A stretch of DNA of 48,862 nucleotides from Treponemataceae bacterium. GTDB taxonomy: Bacteria > Spirochaetota > Spirochaetia > Treponematales > Treponemataceae. The translations under genes were made by a program, and so were the position numbers. The DNA lies in the NCBI GenBank assembly GCA_024402495.1, contig JAKSTR010000009.1, positions 1-48,862 of the forward strand, in the 5' to 3' direction. Shown here piece after piece: positions 25,282 to 33,998 of this stretch. The notes below the pieces were generated by a model, which saw only the letters and a program-made list of their open reading frames with translations, had not been told where the DNA came from and made no database searches. Numbering within the stretch: the first letter of the stretch is position 1; the number at the start of each line of letters is the position of its first letter.

Positions 25282-26113
25282 GAGGGCCTCCCGACCAATG
25301 CAGCTTAGAACGCAATGCGGAATAAAAAACCGCAGAACCGCAGCCAGCAAGAAGTACTTTTTCTTTAGTTTTTTGAATTATCACAATATCGCCGGTTTCC
25401 AGCCGTTCGGAAACCTGACCATCAGCAGTAACTGCAACCGGCGCACCCCGGGCAGGTAAAATTTCTATTTGCAAAACAGCAGTTGAAGGCAAAACCAGAG
25501 GCCTGTTGCTAAGGGAAAAAGCGCAAATCGGATTAAACACAATTGCATCAAGTTCCGGGTCTACAATCGGACCGCCTGCCGCCGCCGAATATGCCGTAGA
25601 ACCTGTAGATGTTGCAATTATCAAACCGTCTGCCCGGAATTGCCCGAATGCATTTTGGTTATATTTTATGTCAAAAACGCCTGGTTTTGCCGCTTTATCA
25701 ACGGCAATTACCACATCGTTCAGGGCATATTCGCTAAAAATCGTTTTATTTCCCCTGCGAACATCAACTTTCAGCATGCTTCTTGCCGCCAAAGCAAGCT
25801 CGTCATGCAGAAACTGTTCCAAAGGTTCCTGCCATTTATCTTTTTGAACCCCGGCGATAAACCCAAATTCGCCTAAATTTATAGGAAAAATTGGTATGCG
25901 CTTGTCCAGACAGCCCCTTGCAGCAAACAAAACCGTACCATCGCCGCCTAAAGTAATGGCAAAATCGTATGGCTCAAAGCTGAAATTCTCCAAAGGCTCT
26001 GCAAACTCCAGTTTATCAACTGTTACAGAACGTTTCTGCAAAAAATCTTCTATAGATTCTGCAAGAGAAAATGCCTGTTTTTTGTAAGTGTTAAGCAAAA
26101 TTAGACAGCGCAT
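25274..26113 (-). CDS. nadK: NAD kinase
   Basis: NAD kinase phosphorylates NAD to NADP in the cytoplasm. The 279-residue protein has the catalytic GGDG motif (ITLGGDGTVLFAAR, about 55-68), the NAD-binding TSTGSTAYSAAAGGPIVDP segment and the C-terminal VTADGQ loop. The N-terminal 50 residues are the usual Rossmann-like part. It is followed by an overlapping recN, a pairing seen in many bacteria, and lies 11 bases after the DegT-fold gene. Confidence 0.95.
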   Translation of the reverse strand: MRCLILLNTYKKQAFSLAESIEDFLQKRSVTVDKLEFAEPLENFSFEPYDFAITLGGDGTVLFAARGCLDKRIPIFPINLGEFGFIAGVQKDKWQEPLEQFLHDELALAARSMLKVDVRRGNKTIFSEYALNDVVIAVDKAAKPGVFDIKYNQNAFGQFRADGLIIATSTGSTAYSAAAGGPIVDPELDAIVFNPICAFSLSNRPLVLPSTAVLQIEILPARGAPVAVTADGQVSERLETGDIVIIQKTKEKVLLAGCGSAVFYSALRSKLHWSGGPLA

Positions 26114-26124
26114 TTTTTACCTGT

Positions 26125-27183
26125 TTACGGCAATGTGGCAAGAACTTTTGCAATTTTTGCCGCGGTTGCCATGCCCAAACGCGGGTAAAGCGGAAAAAGC
26201 ACAGTGCGCAAAACCAAAGATTTTGCAACCGGACAATTTTCTACCGCTTCTTCATATTTTGCCGCCACAGAATTGTCAAAAGCGTTTTCCAGATCTATTT
26301 CTTTGCGGGCAGCATATTGTTTTACATCTTTTAAGCCGCTGGAAAGCAAAACCGGAAAAGAATAAACAACGTTTGTAGCATTATCAGCCGCATTCATAAA
26401 AGTTGCGTGCCTTCCCTGCATCAAACTTCGTATATACAATTCCCGCATTTCACGGCGAATCTGTTCATTTCTACTTCTTTCTTTAATCTGTACAGAAGCC
26501 AAAGCACTGTTAATATCCGGCAAAATATCCGTAACAGGTGCTTCATCAATAAACTTTTTTAAAACAATCCATTCGCGGCGTTTGGGTGCCAAAAGTGCAG
26601 CACCGCCGCCGGCAGTCAAAATATCCTGTTCTTCAAGTCCTAAAATTGTATAAAGACCAAAAGTACCTGCGTTCTGTTCAACAATTTCGTCACTGTCGCC
26701 GGCTTTTACACCCAGAACAGCGCCTGCATTTTGTGAAATGTCTTCAATTATTGGAATACCTAAAGCAGAAAGACCGGCAAAATCCGGTACCAAGCCCAAA
26801 GTTTCATGCAAAAGCAAAAGCCTGCCGCCGTTTTTCATGCCTTCTTCTACGGCAGCAACCGTAACAAGCGCAGTTTCTGCAGCAACATCCAGAACAACGG
26901 GCTTAAAGCCAAGTTCTTTAATTACATAAAATTGCCATGCCGGTGCCAATGCCGAAATCATAACACCGCTTTCGGCAGGCAAATCGACAGCCTTTAAGGC
27001 ATATTTTAAAGCAATGGCAGGGCTGCGCAAAGCAGCACAGCCGTCTACAGCAAACTGTTCTTTAATCTGCTGCACAAGCCTGACATTCAACTCTCCCGGA
27101 CCGATACGTTCGCTGACCATGCACGAAAGTACCGCGTCCATTTCTTTTCTGCGGATAGTTGAACTGAAAACTGGAATTTTCAT
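26125..27183 (-). CDS. DegT/DnrJ/EryC1-fold protein lacking the PLP lysine (probable pseudoenzyme)
   Basis: The 352-residue protein follows the DegT aminotransferase pattern: an N-terminal substrate-lid region (about 1-45), the PLP-contacting EDISQNAGA (147-155) and the glycine-rich GGGAALLA (192-199). In active members the lysine that forms the Schiff base lies in a SFHxTK...TGEGG segment. Here that stretch (175-194) reads FGLYTILGLEEQDILTAGGG and contains no lysine. It is therefore unlikely to be a normal transaminase; it may be a regulator or have lost its catalytic role. Its ATG overlaps the cheW stop by one base (TGATG), so it is co-translated with a chemotaxis protein. The rest of the ORF is intact, arguing for selection. 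Confidence 0.8.
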   Translation of the reverse strand: MKIPVFSSTIRRKEMDAVLSCMVSERIGPGELNVRLVQQIKEQFAVDGCAALRSPAIALKYALKAVDLPAESGVMISALAPAWQFYVIKELGFKPVVLDVAAETALVTVAAVEEGMKNGGRLLLLHETLGLVPDFAGLSALGIPIIEDISQNAGAVLGVKAGDSDEIVEQNAGTFGLYTILGLEEQDILTAGGGAALLAPKRREWIVLKKFIDEAPVTDILPDINSALASVQIKERSRNEQIRREMRELYIRSLMQGRHATFMNAADNATNVVYSFPVLLSSGLKDVKQYAARKEIDLENAFDNSVAAKYEEAVENCPVAKSLVLRTVLFPLYPRLGMATAAKIAKVLATLP

Positions 27184-27662
27184 CAGCTAATGCCAACCAG
27201 TTTCTGCATTTCTTTCGGGTTAAATACACGACGAATGTCTAAAATAATTAAATAGCCGCTTTCCTGACGAACAACCCCGTGGATATATTCTGTACCAATA
27301 CCGGCAAGCATCTGTGGCGGTGGTTTAACTTCGTCAGATTTTATTTGAACAACACGCGCAATTTTGTCAATGATAATACCGATTTTGCAGCCGTCAATGT
27401 TCAAAATGATAAAGCCACCTTCAAATTCGTCATCTTCGTCTGTTTTTTGACGTTCTTTTAAGTGAAAACGTTTGTGAAGGTTGATAACCGGAATAATTTC
27501 ACTACGCAGGTTAAAAATTCCTTCTACGTAATAAGGCGCATTCGGAATTGGACGAACCGATTGAAGTTTTACAATTTCTTTTACGTCCATAATGTCAACG
27601 CCGTACAGTTCTTCGCCAAGTTCAAAAGTTACAAGCTGAAACTGTGAATCGCCAACTGCCAT
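27183..27662 (-). CDS. cheW: Chemotaxis coupling protein CheW
   Basis: CheW links chemoreceptors to the CheA kinase in the polar signalling arrays. The 159-residue protein is a single CheW domain: QLVTFELGEELYGVDIMDVKEIV, RPIPNAPYYVEGIFNLRSEIIPVINL, the GCKIGIIIDKIARVVQI strand and GVVRQESGYLIILDIRRVF. A mildly longer acidic loop (about 80-90, DEDDEFEGG) is a small variation. The start at 27662 has GGAGG five bases upstream; the longer frame to 27740 has none. It is the first gene of a run that continues through the DegT-fold protein, nadK, recN and an unknown gene. Confidence 0.95.
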   Translation of the reverse strand: MAVGDSQFQLVTFELGEELYGVDIMDVKEIVKLQSVRPIPNAPYYVEGIFNLRSEIIPVINLHKRFHLKERQKTDEDDEFEGGFIILNIDGCKIGIIIDKIARVVQIKSDEVKPPPQMLAGIGTEYIHGVVRQESGYLIILDIRRVFNPKEMQKLVGIS

Positions 27663-27840
27663 AAAATCCTCCACATAGGAAAAGCTTGAGTTCGTTGCAT
27701 TTTTAACAAATCTTTGCTTTTTCAAGATAAAAAAGCGCAAAAAACTCTATTTAAGAATACAATGAAAATGCAATTTTTACAAGCCAAAGTTTATTTTTCA
27801 GTTATTTTGCAAAAAAATCGAATAATTTTCACTTAGCAAA

Positions 27841-27873
27841 AAAAATACCCGATGAAAAACACCGGGCATTCTT
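27841..27873 (-). terminator. Terminator of the GlsB/YeaQ-family gene
   Basis: On the minus strand an 11-bp stem with two G-U pairs around a five-base loop is followed by eight T. It separates this gene from cheW. Confidence 0.8.
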
Positions 27874-27890
27874 TTTAATTCAGTAAAAAA

Positions 27891-28139
27891 TTACCATTTT
27901 TTACCCATAATTGCTCTAACGATGATGATGAGCAGACATGTTCCAAGAATCTGAATAAGAGCTGTAACGATAAAACCGCCGCCAATATGAAGCAAACCAG
28001 CAACCCAGCCGCCTAATGCAGCACCAACAATTCCCAAAAGACAGTTCATCCAGAAACCGTGTTTGCTTTTCATGATAATACCGGCAAGCCAGCCTACCAA
28101 AGCACCAATTAAAATTGTCAAAATGATTGAAATTATCAT
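27891..28139 (-). CDS. GlsB/YeaQ/YmgE-family small membrane protein
   Basis: This 82-residue protein has three membrane helices and the glycine-rich family pattern: LIGALVGWLAGIIMKSKHGFW, then NCLLGIVGAALGGWVAGLL, then ILGTCLLIIIVRAI. Such proteins were once called transglycosylase-associated and are often stress-induced, with no established activity. AAAGGAG lies seven bases before the ATG at 28139, so the longer in-frame ATG (28202) is rejected. A perfect TATAAT (28171-28176) lies about 30 bases upstream, but I see no good -35 box. Confidence 0.88.
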   Translation of the reverse strand: MIISIILTILIGALVGWLAGIIMKSKHGFWMNCLLGIVGAALGGWVAGLLHIGGGFIVTALIQILGTCLLIIIVRAIMGKKW

Positions 28140-28297
28140 AGATTTCTCCTTTTGATGTGTTCTGTATAGAATTATAACACCAGCTGTAAATATAATCGAC
28201 AAAAAATTTCTAAAATTACAATAAATTTTCTATAAATTTATCAAAAATATCAAAAAACTCTAAAATCTTTAATTTACAAATCAGCAGCGCATCTTTA

Positions 28298-29950
28298 TTA
28301 AGACAGCGCGGCACTTATTTCTTCTTCTTTCAAACTGCCGGTATTTTTATCAAGGACAACCTGCACACCGCCATTCTGCGCCAAACCGCCTTTCAGCACG
28401 ACAATACGATCAGCAAGCGCCAAGGCTTCGGCGGCGGAATGAGTAACCAGAATTGTGGTTGGCGCAAAAACCTTTTGATAAGCACAAAAAACTTTATAAA
28501 GGCGCTGTTTTGCAGCCAAATCCTGAGCATTAAAAGCTTCGTCCAGCAGCAGAACTGGCGCAAAAACCGCCAGACCGCGGGCAAAGGCACTGCGCTGTTT
28601 TTCTCCGCCGGAAAGATTTGCAGGCTTTGACATTTTTTGCGCATTTATATTGAAGAAATTAAACAAACCGGCGCATATTGCTGATTTTTGCTTGTTCTGC
28701 AAATTATTTTTTTGCGCTTTTGCGGCAATCTGGCAGTTTTTTTCAATTGAAAACCACGGCAAAAACCTGAAATCCTGAAAAATATAGGAAAAATGCGCAG
28801 CCGCGGTGTTTTTTACCAGATTTTGTGAATTTTTACAAAAACTGCGCCCAAAAGAAAGATTGCTACCGCTTTTTTTTGGGCTTGAATGTGCAGATTCTTC
28901 ATTTATAAAAGCAATTCTGCCGCTTTTATACGGCAAAATACCTGCAATGCAATTTAAAAGCGTGGTTTTTCCTGCTCCGGAAGGAGCCAGTATTGCCGTA
29001 ACCTTGCCGCGCGCAAAAGAAATATTGAAATTGTCAAAAATCTGCCGTTTGCCAAAACCAAGGCACAAATTTTCAACGCTTATATCCGGCGCGGCTTGGT
29101 CTGGATTAAGCGCGCTTTTTATGTTTTCAAAATATGACAAAAAATCGTCATTGTTTTCAATTTGAGCAGTTTTTGGGCAATTTTTGCGCTTTTCTAATTT
29201 TTCACCTAAATTTTTGCTTTGCTTTATCGCCCAAATTATTAAAAACTTGCACAGCTGGGAAAAAATTACCACAGCAAAAGTCCAGGCAAAAACTTCCGCG
29301 CTTTCCAAATGCACTTTTGCGCTGTACAAAGCCGCCCCAACCGAGTTTTTGGGCAGGCTTAAAATTTCGCCTGCAAGCACAACTTTCCATGTAAGTTCAA
29401 AACTGCTAATTAATGCCGGGGCGAACTGCCCCAAAATTGAAGGGAAATACAGATAAAGGCATTTTTGTACCGGCGAAAAACCGAAAACCCGGCACATTTG
29501 CTTTAATTTTTCGTCGCACTGCCCCACCCCGGCGGCGGCAGCTTGAGTCAAAATTGGCAAAGTCATTAAAAAAGCAACAAAAACCGGCACGTTTCCGCTG
29601 TTAAACCAAAAAAGCGCCAGCAAAACAAAAGTAACCGCCGGTGTTGCCTTTATAAGTGCCAGCGGAAATTTAAAAAAAATGTCTGCGCCGGGACTTAGCC
29701 CCATTAAAAAGCCCAAAACAAAAGAAAGGCACGCAGAAAAAAGAAAGGCGCAGACGCAGCGCCCAAAACAGGCACCCATTGCCGCATAAAAACTTTTGGC
29801 AAAAAGCAAGCTTAATAATTTGCCAAAAACCTGATGCGGCAACGGTAAAATTAAAGTTGAATTAACTAAAAAACCGGCAAAATACCACAAACATATAAAA
29901 AATATTGCCGAAAAAGCCCAGATAAGGGCTTTTTTCAACTTAATTTGCAT
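28298..29950 (-). CDS. ABC transporter permease-ATPase fusion, NitT/TauT (SsuC-SsuB) type
   Basis: The 550-residue protein joins a SsuC/ThiX-like permease (1-245, about six helices; coupling loop CRVFGFSPVQKCLYLYFPSI) to an ATPase (about 288-540) by a charged linker. The ATPase has Walker A at 322-330 (APSGAGKTT), signature LSGGEKQR (446-453), Walker B VLLLDEA and switch His504. About 35 serine/asparagine/lysine-rich residues (351-385) are inserted between Walker A and the Q-loop, and the D-loop reads AQD. In most NitT/TauT importers permease and ATPase are separate polypeptides. It overlaps the binding-protein gene upstream by one base. Likely substrates by family are sulfonates, nitrate or thiamine precursors; no further choice is possible. 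Confidence 0.87.
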   Translation of the reverse strand: MQIKLKKALIWAFSAIFFICLWYFAGFLVNSTLILPLPHQVFGKLLSLLFAKSFYAAMGACFGRCVCAFLFSACLSFVLGFLMGLSPGADIFFKFPLALIKATPAVTFVLLALFWFNSGNVPVFVAFLMTLPILTQAAAAGVGQCDEKLKQMCRVFGFSPVQKCLYLYFPSILGQFAPALISSFELTWKVVLAGEILSLPKNSVGAALYSAKVHLESAEVFAWTFAVVIFSQLCKFLIIWAIKQSKNLGEKLEKRKNCPKTAQIENNDDFLSYFENIKSALNPDQAAPDISVENLCLGFGKRQIFDNFNISFARGKVTAILAPSGAGKTTLLNCIAGILPYKSGRIAFINEESAHSSPKKSGSNLSFGRSFCKNSQNLVKNTAAAHFSYIFQDFRFLPWFSIEKNCQIAAKAQKNNLQNKQKSAICAGLFNFFNINAQKMSKPANLSGGEKQRSAFARGLAVFAPVLLLDEAFNAQDLAAKQRLYKVFCAYQKVFAPTTILVTHSAAEALALADRIVVLKGGLAQNGGVQVVLDKNTGSLKEEEISAALS

Positions 29951-31002
29951 TATTTAAAGTAAAAATCACCGGCTGGCAGTGCGCCGCCAATTGAATTTGG
30001 TGCAAACTGCAAAAATACAGACAAAAGCTGTTCAACCTGCGGTTTTGCATCTTGTGCAGATACAAAACCGAATGCGCAGTTTGGGATTGCTTTTGCCGCA
30101 ACTGCCGCTTTTAAGCCCAAAGTATGTTTTTCTACCATTTCGCCTGCAATTTCCGGTTTTGCAACACTGAATGCAATTGAATTCTGTGCAAGAGTCAAAA
30201 AGTCTTTAACATATTCCGGGTATTTCTGCGCAAAACTGCGGGTTACAACAATCATGGTCATAGGATAATTCTGCAAAATTGCATTATTTTCTGCATTTTT
30301 AGCCTGAATTTTCTGCCATTCTTCCTGCAAACTAACTGCAACATAAATATTTTTTGAATTCTGTTTTGCATTTGCCAAAGCAACAGTCTTAAAAGGTTCC
30401 GGCATAAGGGCGTTTTCAATTTTGCCGCTTAAAAGAGCTGCCGCAAGTTCGTTTGCCGGAATTGAAAAATCAAGCTCAATTTCGCCTTCTTTTATGCCGT
30501 TTTGGGCAAGCAGATAGCGCAGCAAATATTCCGGCGTTGCCCCCTGACCGGCAACATACAAAGTTTTTCCTTTAAGCTGGTCTAAGCTTTTAATATTCTG
30601 GTTGCTTGTCAAAATATTCAGCATGCCAAAACCGCTTACGCCGGCACAAACAATTGAACCGTTGCTGGCATTGAAAACTTTTGCTGCAACATTTGGCGGC
30701 AAAATACCAATATTAATTTCGTTTTTAAGCAATTTTGGCAAAATTACGTCCGGGCTGGCACAAACTTCGTAATTTACAGGCACGCCGTTTATGTATGGCA
30801 CGTAATCAAACATTTGGGCAAAACACATTCCGCTTGGACCGTTTAACACGCCAAAATTAATTTGCGGCGGTACTGCGCCGGGCTGAATTTGCGAATCTTC
30901 CATTTGGGCGTTTGCAAAAACTGAAAAAGCTGCAAAAGCACAAACCAACAGACTAGCCGCCAAACGGCAACCCTTTTTGTTACCAGTTGTAAAATTTTTC
31001 AT
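29950..31002 (-). CDS. NMT1/TauA-like substrate-binding protein
   Basis: This 350-residue exported protein starts MKNFTTGNKKGCRLAASLLV with a signal peptide, probably cleaved after FANA. The body has the NMT1/TauA-type two-lobe pattern: INIGILPPNVAAKVFNAS, IKSLDQLKGKTLYVAGQGATPEYLLRYLL, ALLSGKIENALMPEP and MIVVTRSFAQKYPEYVKDFL. It feeds the fused permease-ATPase encoded directly downstream (one-base overlap), so two genes make a whole importer. The start at 31002 is preferred over a TTG at 31023 because the latter lies upstream of the predicted transcription start; no Shine-Dalgarno sequence is seen. Confidence 0.87.
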   Translation of the reverse strand: MKNFTTGNKKGCRLAASLLVCAFAAFSVFANAQMEDSQIQPGAVPPQINFGVLNGPSGMCFAQMFDYVPYINGVPVNYEVCASPDVILPKLLKNEINIGILPPNVAAKVFNASNGSIVCAGVSGFGMLNILTSNQNIKSLDQLKGKTLYVAGQGATPEYLLRYLLAQNGIKEGEIELDFSIPANELAAALLSGKIENALMPEPFKTVALANAKQNSKNIYVAVSLQEEWQKIQAKNAENNAILQNYPMTMIVVTRSFAQKYPEYVKDFLTLAQNSIAFSVAKPEIAGEMVEKHTLGLKAAVAAKAIPNCAFGFVSAQDAKPQVEQLLSVFLQFAPNSIGGALPAGDFYFK

Positions 31003-31011
31003 AGTGAACAA

Positions 31012-31039
31012 ATTATAGCACAAAAGCCGTTCTTTTCAA
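31012..31039 (-). promoter_or_regulatory. Promoter of the NMT1-type transporter, leaderless geometry
   Basis: Minus-strand TTGAAA (31034-31039), a 16-base spacer and a perfect TATAAT (31012-31017). Nine bases separate the -10 box from the ATG at 31002. Confidence 0.72.
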
Positions 31040-31084
31040 AAGCGCCAAATATTGCACAAAAAACGGAATACCGGCAAAAATATG

Positions 31085-31274
31085 AAAAAAACAATGTACG
31101 CGACTCTCAAAACCCTGATTTTGCCGTTTTTAGGTTTTGCTGTAAGCCTTAAATCAGCAACCTCGCCACAAGCAGCGAGATATGTTGTTCTTAATAAGTG
31201 GTTGCCATCGGTTTTAATACCCCGACGCACGAATAAAAAAACTGGCGGTTTGAAGCCGTCAGTTTTTTTAAGAT
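31085..31274. ncRNA. Candidate structured RNA between clpC and the NMT1 transporter, strand unresolved
   Basis: This stretch has no convincing gene but several helices: CAAAACC(C)T with AGGTTTTG (31108-31140), which competes with GGTT..GCTG and CAGCAACC (31133-31162), and CTCGC/GCGAG (31163-31180). It ends in the hairpin at 31235-31269, which pairs better as plus-strand RNA. A closing helix near 31095/31230 pairs better as minus-strand RNA. I cannot match it to a known RNA family. A 64-codon minus-strand frame (31036-31230) starts with GTG, lacks a ribosome site and overlaps the NMT1 promoter. Confidence 0.35.
31235..31269 (+). terminator. Intrinsic terminator, better formed on the plus strand
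   Basis: A 16-bp stem (31235-31250 with 31254-31269) contains two G-U pairs as plus-strand RNA and ends in seven T. As minus-strand RNA those two pairs become A-C mismatches, though it may still help end clpC transcripts, whose stop codon is at 31275. Confidence 0.7.
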
Positions 31275-33974
31275 TTATTTATCTTCCGTTATAAGCGCGG
31301 TTTTGCTTTTTGCCGGTTTTTTAAGCGACAAAACCATTTTGCCGTTTTTGTATTCGGCAGCAATGCACGTTTTTTCTTTAGTTTCGCCTGCAATAATTTT
31401 TTGCGCCAGCGGGTCTTCAATTTCCTTTTGAATGAGCCTGCGCATCGGGCGCGCGCCAAACTGCGGGTCGTAGCCATTTTCAATTAAATATTCGCGTGCC
31501 GAAGATTTTAGCGAAATGGTCAAATTCTGTTCTGCCAGACGTTCCGCAAGTTCGCCGATTTGAATTTGCAAAATATTTGCCACTTCTTCCTTGCTTAAAG
31601 GCGTAAAAACAACCGTGTCGTCAATGCGGTTCAAAAGTTCCGGGCTTAAAATCCGCTTCAATTCCGCCATTGCGTTGCTTTTAATTTCGTCGTAAGACAA
31701 AATGCTTTCCGTGCTGCTGCTAAAACCAAGGCGGTTTTCGGCAGAAATATGGCGGACACCGGCATTGCTGGTCATAATTATTACGGTATTTCTGAAATTT
31801 ACCACGTGACCAAGGTTGTCTTTCAGCTCGCCTTCTTCCAGAACCTGAAGCAAAAGGTTAAAAACATCCGGGTGGGCTTTTTCAATTTCGTCAAGAAGCA
31901 CCACCGAATATGGATTGCGGCGGATTTTTTCAGTTAAAACGCCGCCTTCTTCGTAGCCAACATAACCTGGCGGCGCGCCAACAAGGCGGCTGGAATTATG
32001 CTTTTCCATAAAATCGCTCATGTCAATGCGCACAAGTGAATCTTCCGTACCGAAAAGGAATTTTGCTAAAGTTTTAGCCAGCAAGGTTTTACCAACGCCG
32101 GTAGGTCCCAGAAAAATAAAGCTTCCCAAAGGGCGCTTAAAAGAAGAAACCCCGGCACGCGACCGGCGCACCGCCGAAGAAATAAGCGCAACAGCTTCAT
32201 TCTGCCCGATAACGGTTTTATGCAGTTCAGCTTCCATATTTACAAGCTTGCTGCTTTCGGCGCTGTCCATATTTTCCTGCGGTATGCCCGTCATCACGGA
32301 AAGAACATGGCGAACGTCGGCGCTGGTAACAAGATTTGCCGCGTTGCTGCCGCAATTCTGCCAGTACCGGCGAATCAGTTCCAGATGCTGCTTCATTTCG
32401 CGCACCTGATCGCGCACTTCTGCCGCCCGCTCGTAATTCTGGCTGAAAACCAGCTGCTGCTTTTCCTGCGTCATCTGCTCAATTCTGTTTTCAAGCTCGG
32501 CAAGTTCCGGCGGGCGCACATTCGAAGAAATTTTCTTCATTGCGCCGGCTTCATCCAGAAGGTCAATTGCCTTGTCCGGCAAAAAACGTTCCGTAATATA
32601 GCGGTGGGAATATTTTACAATTGCATCAATTACGTCGTCGGCATAGGTTACGCCGTGATATTCTTCATACTGCTTTTTCAAGCCCTGCAGAATAAGTTTC
32701 GTATCGCTTTCACTTGGTTCTTCAACGCGCACCATTTGAAAACGTCTTTCAAGCGCGGCATCTTTTTCAAAATGCTTGCTGTATTCTTTGCTGGTAGTGG
32801 CGCCGATACACTGAATTTCGCCGCGGGAAAGTGCCGGCTTTAACATATTTGCCGCATCCATTGCACCTTCTGCACCGCCGGCGCCAATAATCGTATGCAG
32901 TTCGTCAATAAACAGAATGATGCTTTTATTTTCGCTTACTTCCTTTACAATGCGCTTAATGCGTTCTTCAAATTCGCCGCGGTATTTTGTACCGGCAATA
33001 ACCGCCGCCAGATCAAGGGTAACAACGTGCTTGCCGCAAAGATTGCGCGGCACCTGATCTTTTACGATGCGCATTGCAAGACCTTCTACGATTGCGGTTT
33101 TGCCTACGCCGGGTTCGCCAACCAGAACCGGGTTGTTTTTTGTGCGGCGCGAAAGAATCTGAATAACGCGTTCAATCTCGCGTTCGCGGCCAATAACCGG
33201 GTCAAGCTTGTTCTGCCGCGCCCTGTCTGTTAAATCGCGGCTGAATTCTGCAAGAATACTTTCGCGGCGGTTAGCGCTGCGGTTCTGGCTTTGTCCAAAC
33301 GGTGCAAAACGTTCGCCATTTTGCCCGATTGAACCAGAACCGGCTGCCATTTGCGGAAAAACCGCAGCATGTGCCGCACCGTTCTGACCGTTACCGGCGC
33401 TTGCAGGGCGGCTGTTCATATTATTTACGCTTGATTTCTGTGTATTTTCTGTTGCGGCAGAAGCATTTGCGCTGTTTTCGGTATTTGCAGTTTCTTTTAC
33501 GGAAGCTTCGCCGTAAGCGCTGCCTAAAATGCCTTCTTCGTGGATAATTTTATCAGTCATCTGTCTAACCAAATCTATGCTAATTCCGTTGGCTTCAAAA
33601 AAAACAGCGCACGGACTTCTCTCTTCCCTAATCGCCGCCAAAAGCAGATGCTCCGTGCCGACAAATTCCTGACTTAAAGAACGCGCTTCAATTTGGGCAA
33701 TGTTTATAAGGGTGCGCAGGCGGCGGCTTGCAGGCAAATCCGCAAAAGTTGAATTATCAGCATGAAGCGGCAGCGCCTGTTCAATGCTCAGCTGAAGCGA
33801 AAGCACGTTAACGCCCAGACGCTGCAAAACGAGGCAGGCAATTCCGTCACCGGCTTTTAGCATGGCAATAATGACGTGTTCCGGCAAAATCTGGTCGCTG
33901 CCGTTTTTGCGCCCTTCTTCCTGGGCTAAAACTGTAATTATTTTTTTTGCTCTAGGCGAAAGCCCTTTGAACAT
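31275..33974 (-). CDS. clpC: ATP-dependent Clp unfoldase ClpC
   Basis: ClpC unfolds proteins for degradation by ClpP. The 899-residue protein has a double Clp-N domain (1-150), a first AAA+ domain (Walker A GEPGVGKT, about 275-285), a middle region with a UVR motif ([20 protein letters not shown]) and a second AAA+ domain ([19 protein letters not shown]). Between the N-domain and the first AAA+ domain lies a linker of about 80 residues very rich in Asn, Ala, Ser and Gln (about 160-240), much longer than in Bacillus ClpC. It is the last gene of the mcsA-mcsB-clpC group, 24 bases after mcsB. No ctsR repressor gene is present. Confidence 0.96.
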   Translation of the reverse strand: MFKGLSPRAKKIITVLAQEEGRKNGSDQILPEHVIIAMLKAGDGIACLVLQRLGVNVLSLQLSIEQALPLHADNSTFADLPASRRLRTLINIAQIEARSLSQEFVGTEHLLLAAIREERSPCAVFFEANGISIDLVRQMTDKIIHEEGILGSAYGEASVKETANTENSANASAATENTQKSSVNNMNSRPASAGNGQNGAAHAAVFPQMAAGSGSIGQNGERFAPFGQSQNRSANRRESILAEFSRDLTDRARQNKLDPVIGREREIERVIQILSRRTKNNPVLVGEPGVGKTAIVEGLAMRIVKDQVPRNLCGKHVVTLDLAAVIAGTKYRGEFEERIKRIVKEVSENKSIILFIDELHTIIGAGGAEGAMDAANMLKPALSRGEIQCIGATTSKEYSKHFEKDAALERRFQMVRVEEPSESDTKLILQGLKKQYEEYHGVTYADDVIDAIVKYSHRYITERFLPDKAIDLLDEAGAMKKISSNVRPPELAELENRIEQMTQEKQQLVFSQNYERAAEVRDQVREMKQHLELIRRYWQNCGSNAANLVTSADVRHVLSVMTGIPQENMDSAESSKLVNMEAELHKTVIGQNEAVALISSAVRRSRAGVSSFKRPLGSFIFLGPTGVGKTLLAKTLAKFLFGTEDSLVRIDMSDFMEKHNSSRLVGAPPGYVGYEEGGVLTEKIRRNPYSVVLLDEIEKAHPDVFNLLLQVLEEGELKDNLGHVVNFRNTVIIMTSNAGVRHISAENRLGFSSSTESILSYDEIKSNAMAELKRILSPELLNRIDDTVVFTPLSKEEVANILQIQIGELAERLAEQNLTISLKSSAREYLIENGYDPQFGARPMRRLIQKEIEDPLAQKIIAGETKEKTCIAAEYKNGKMVLSLKKPAKSKTALITEDK

Positions 33975-33998
33975 ATTTTTCCTCTAACCTTCAAAAAA

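Noticed and set aside
31036-31230. Small protein gene on the minus strand (64 codons)
   Set aside because: GTG start, no ribosome site, and its end overlaps the NMT1 transporter promoter; the structure of the region fits RNA better.
31003-31274. TPP, SAM or other metabolite riboswitch for the NMT1-type transporter
   Set aside because: The likely promoter (31012-31039) lies downstream of this stretch, so it would not be in the leader; no known riboswitch core motif was found.
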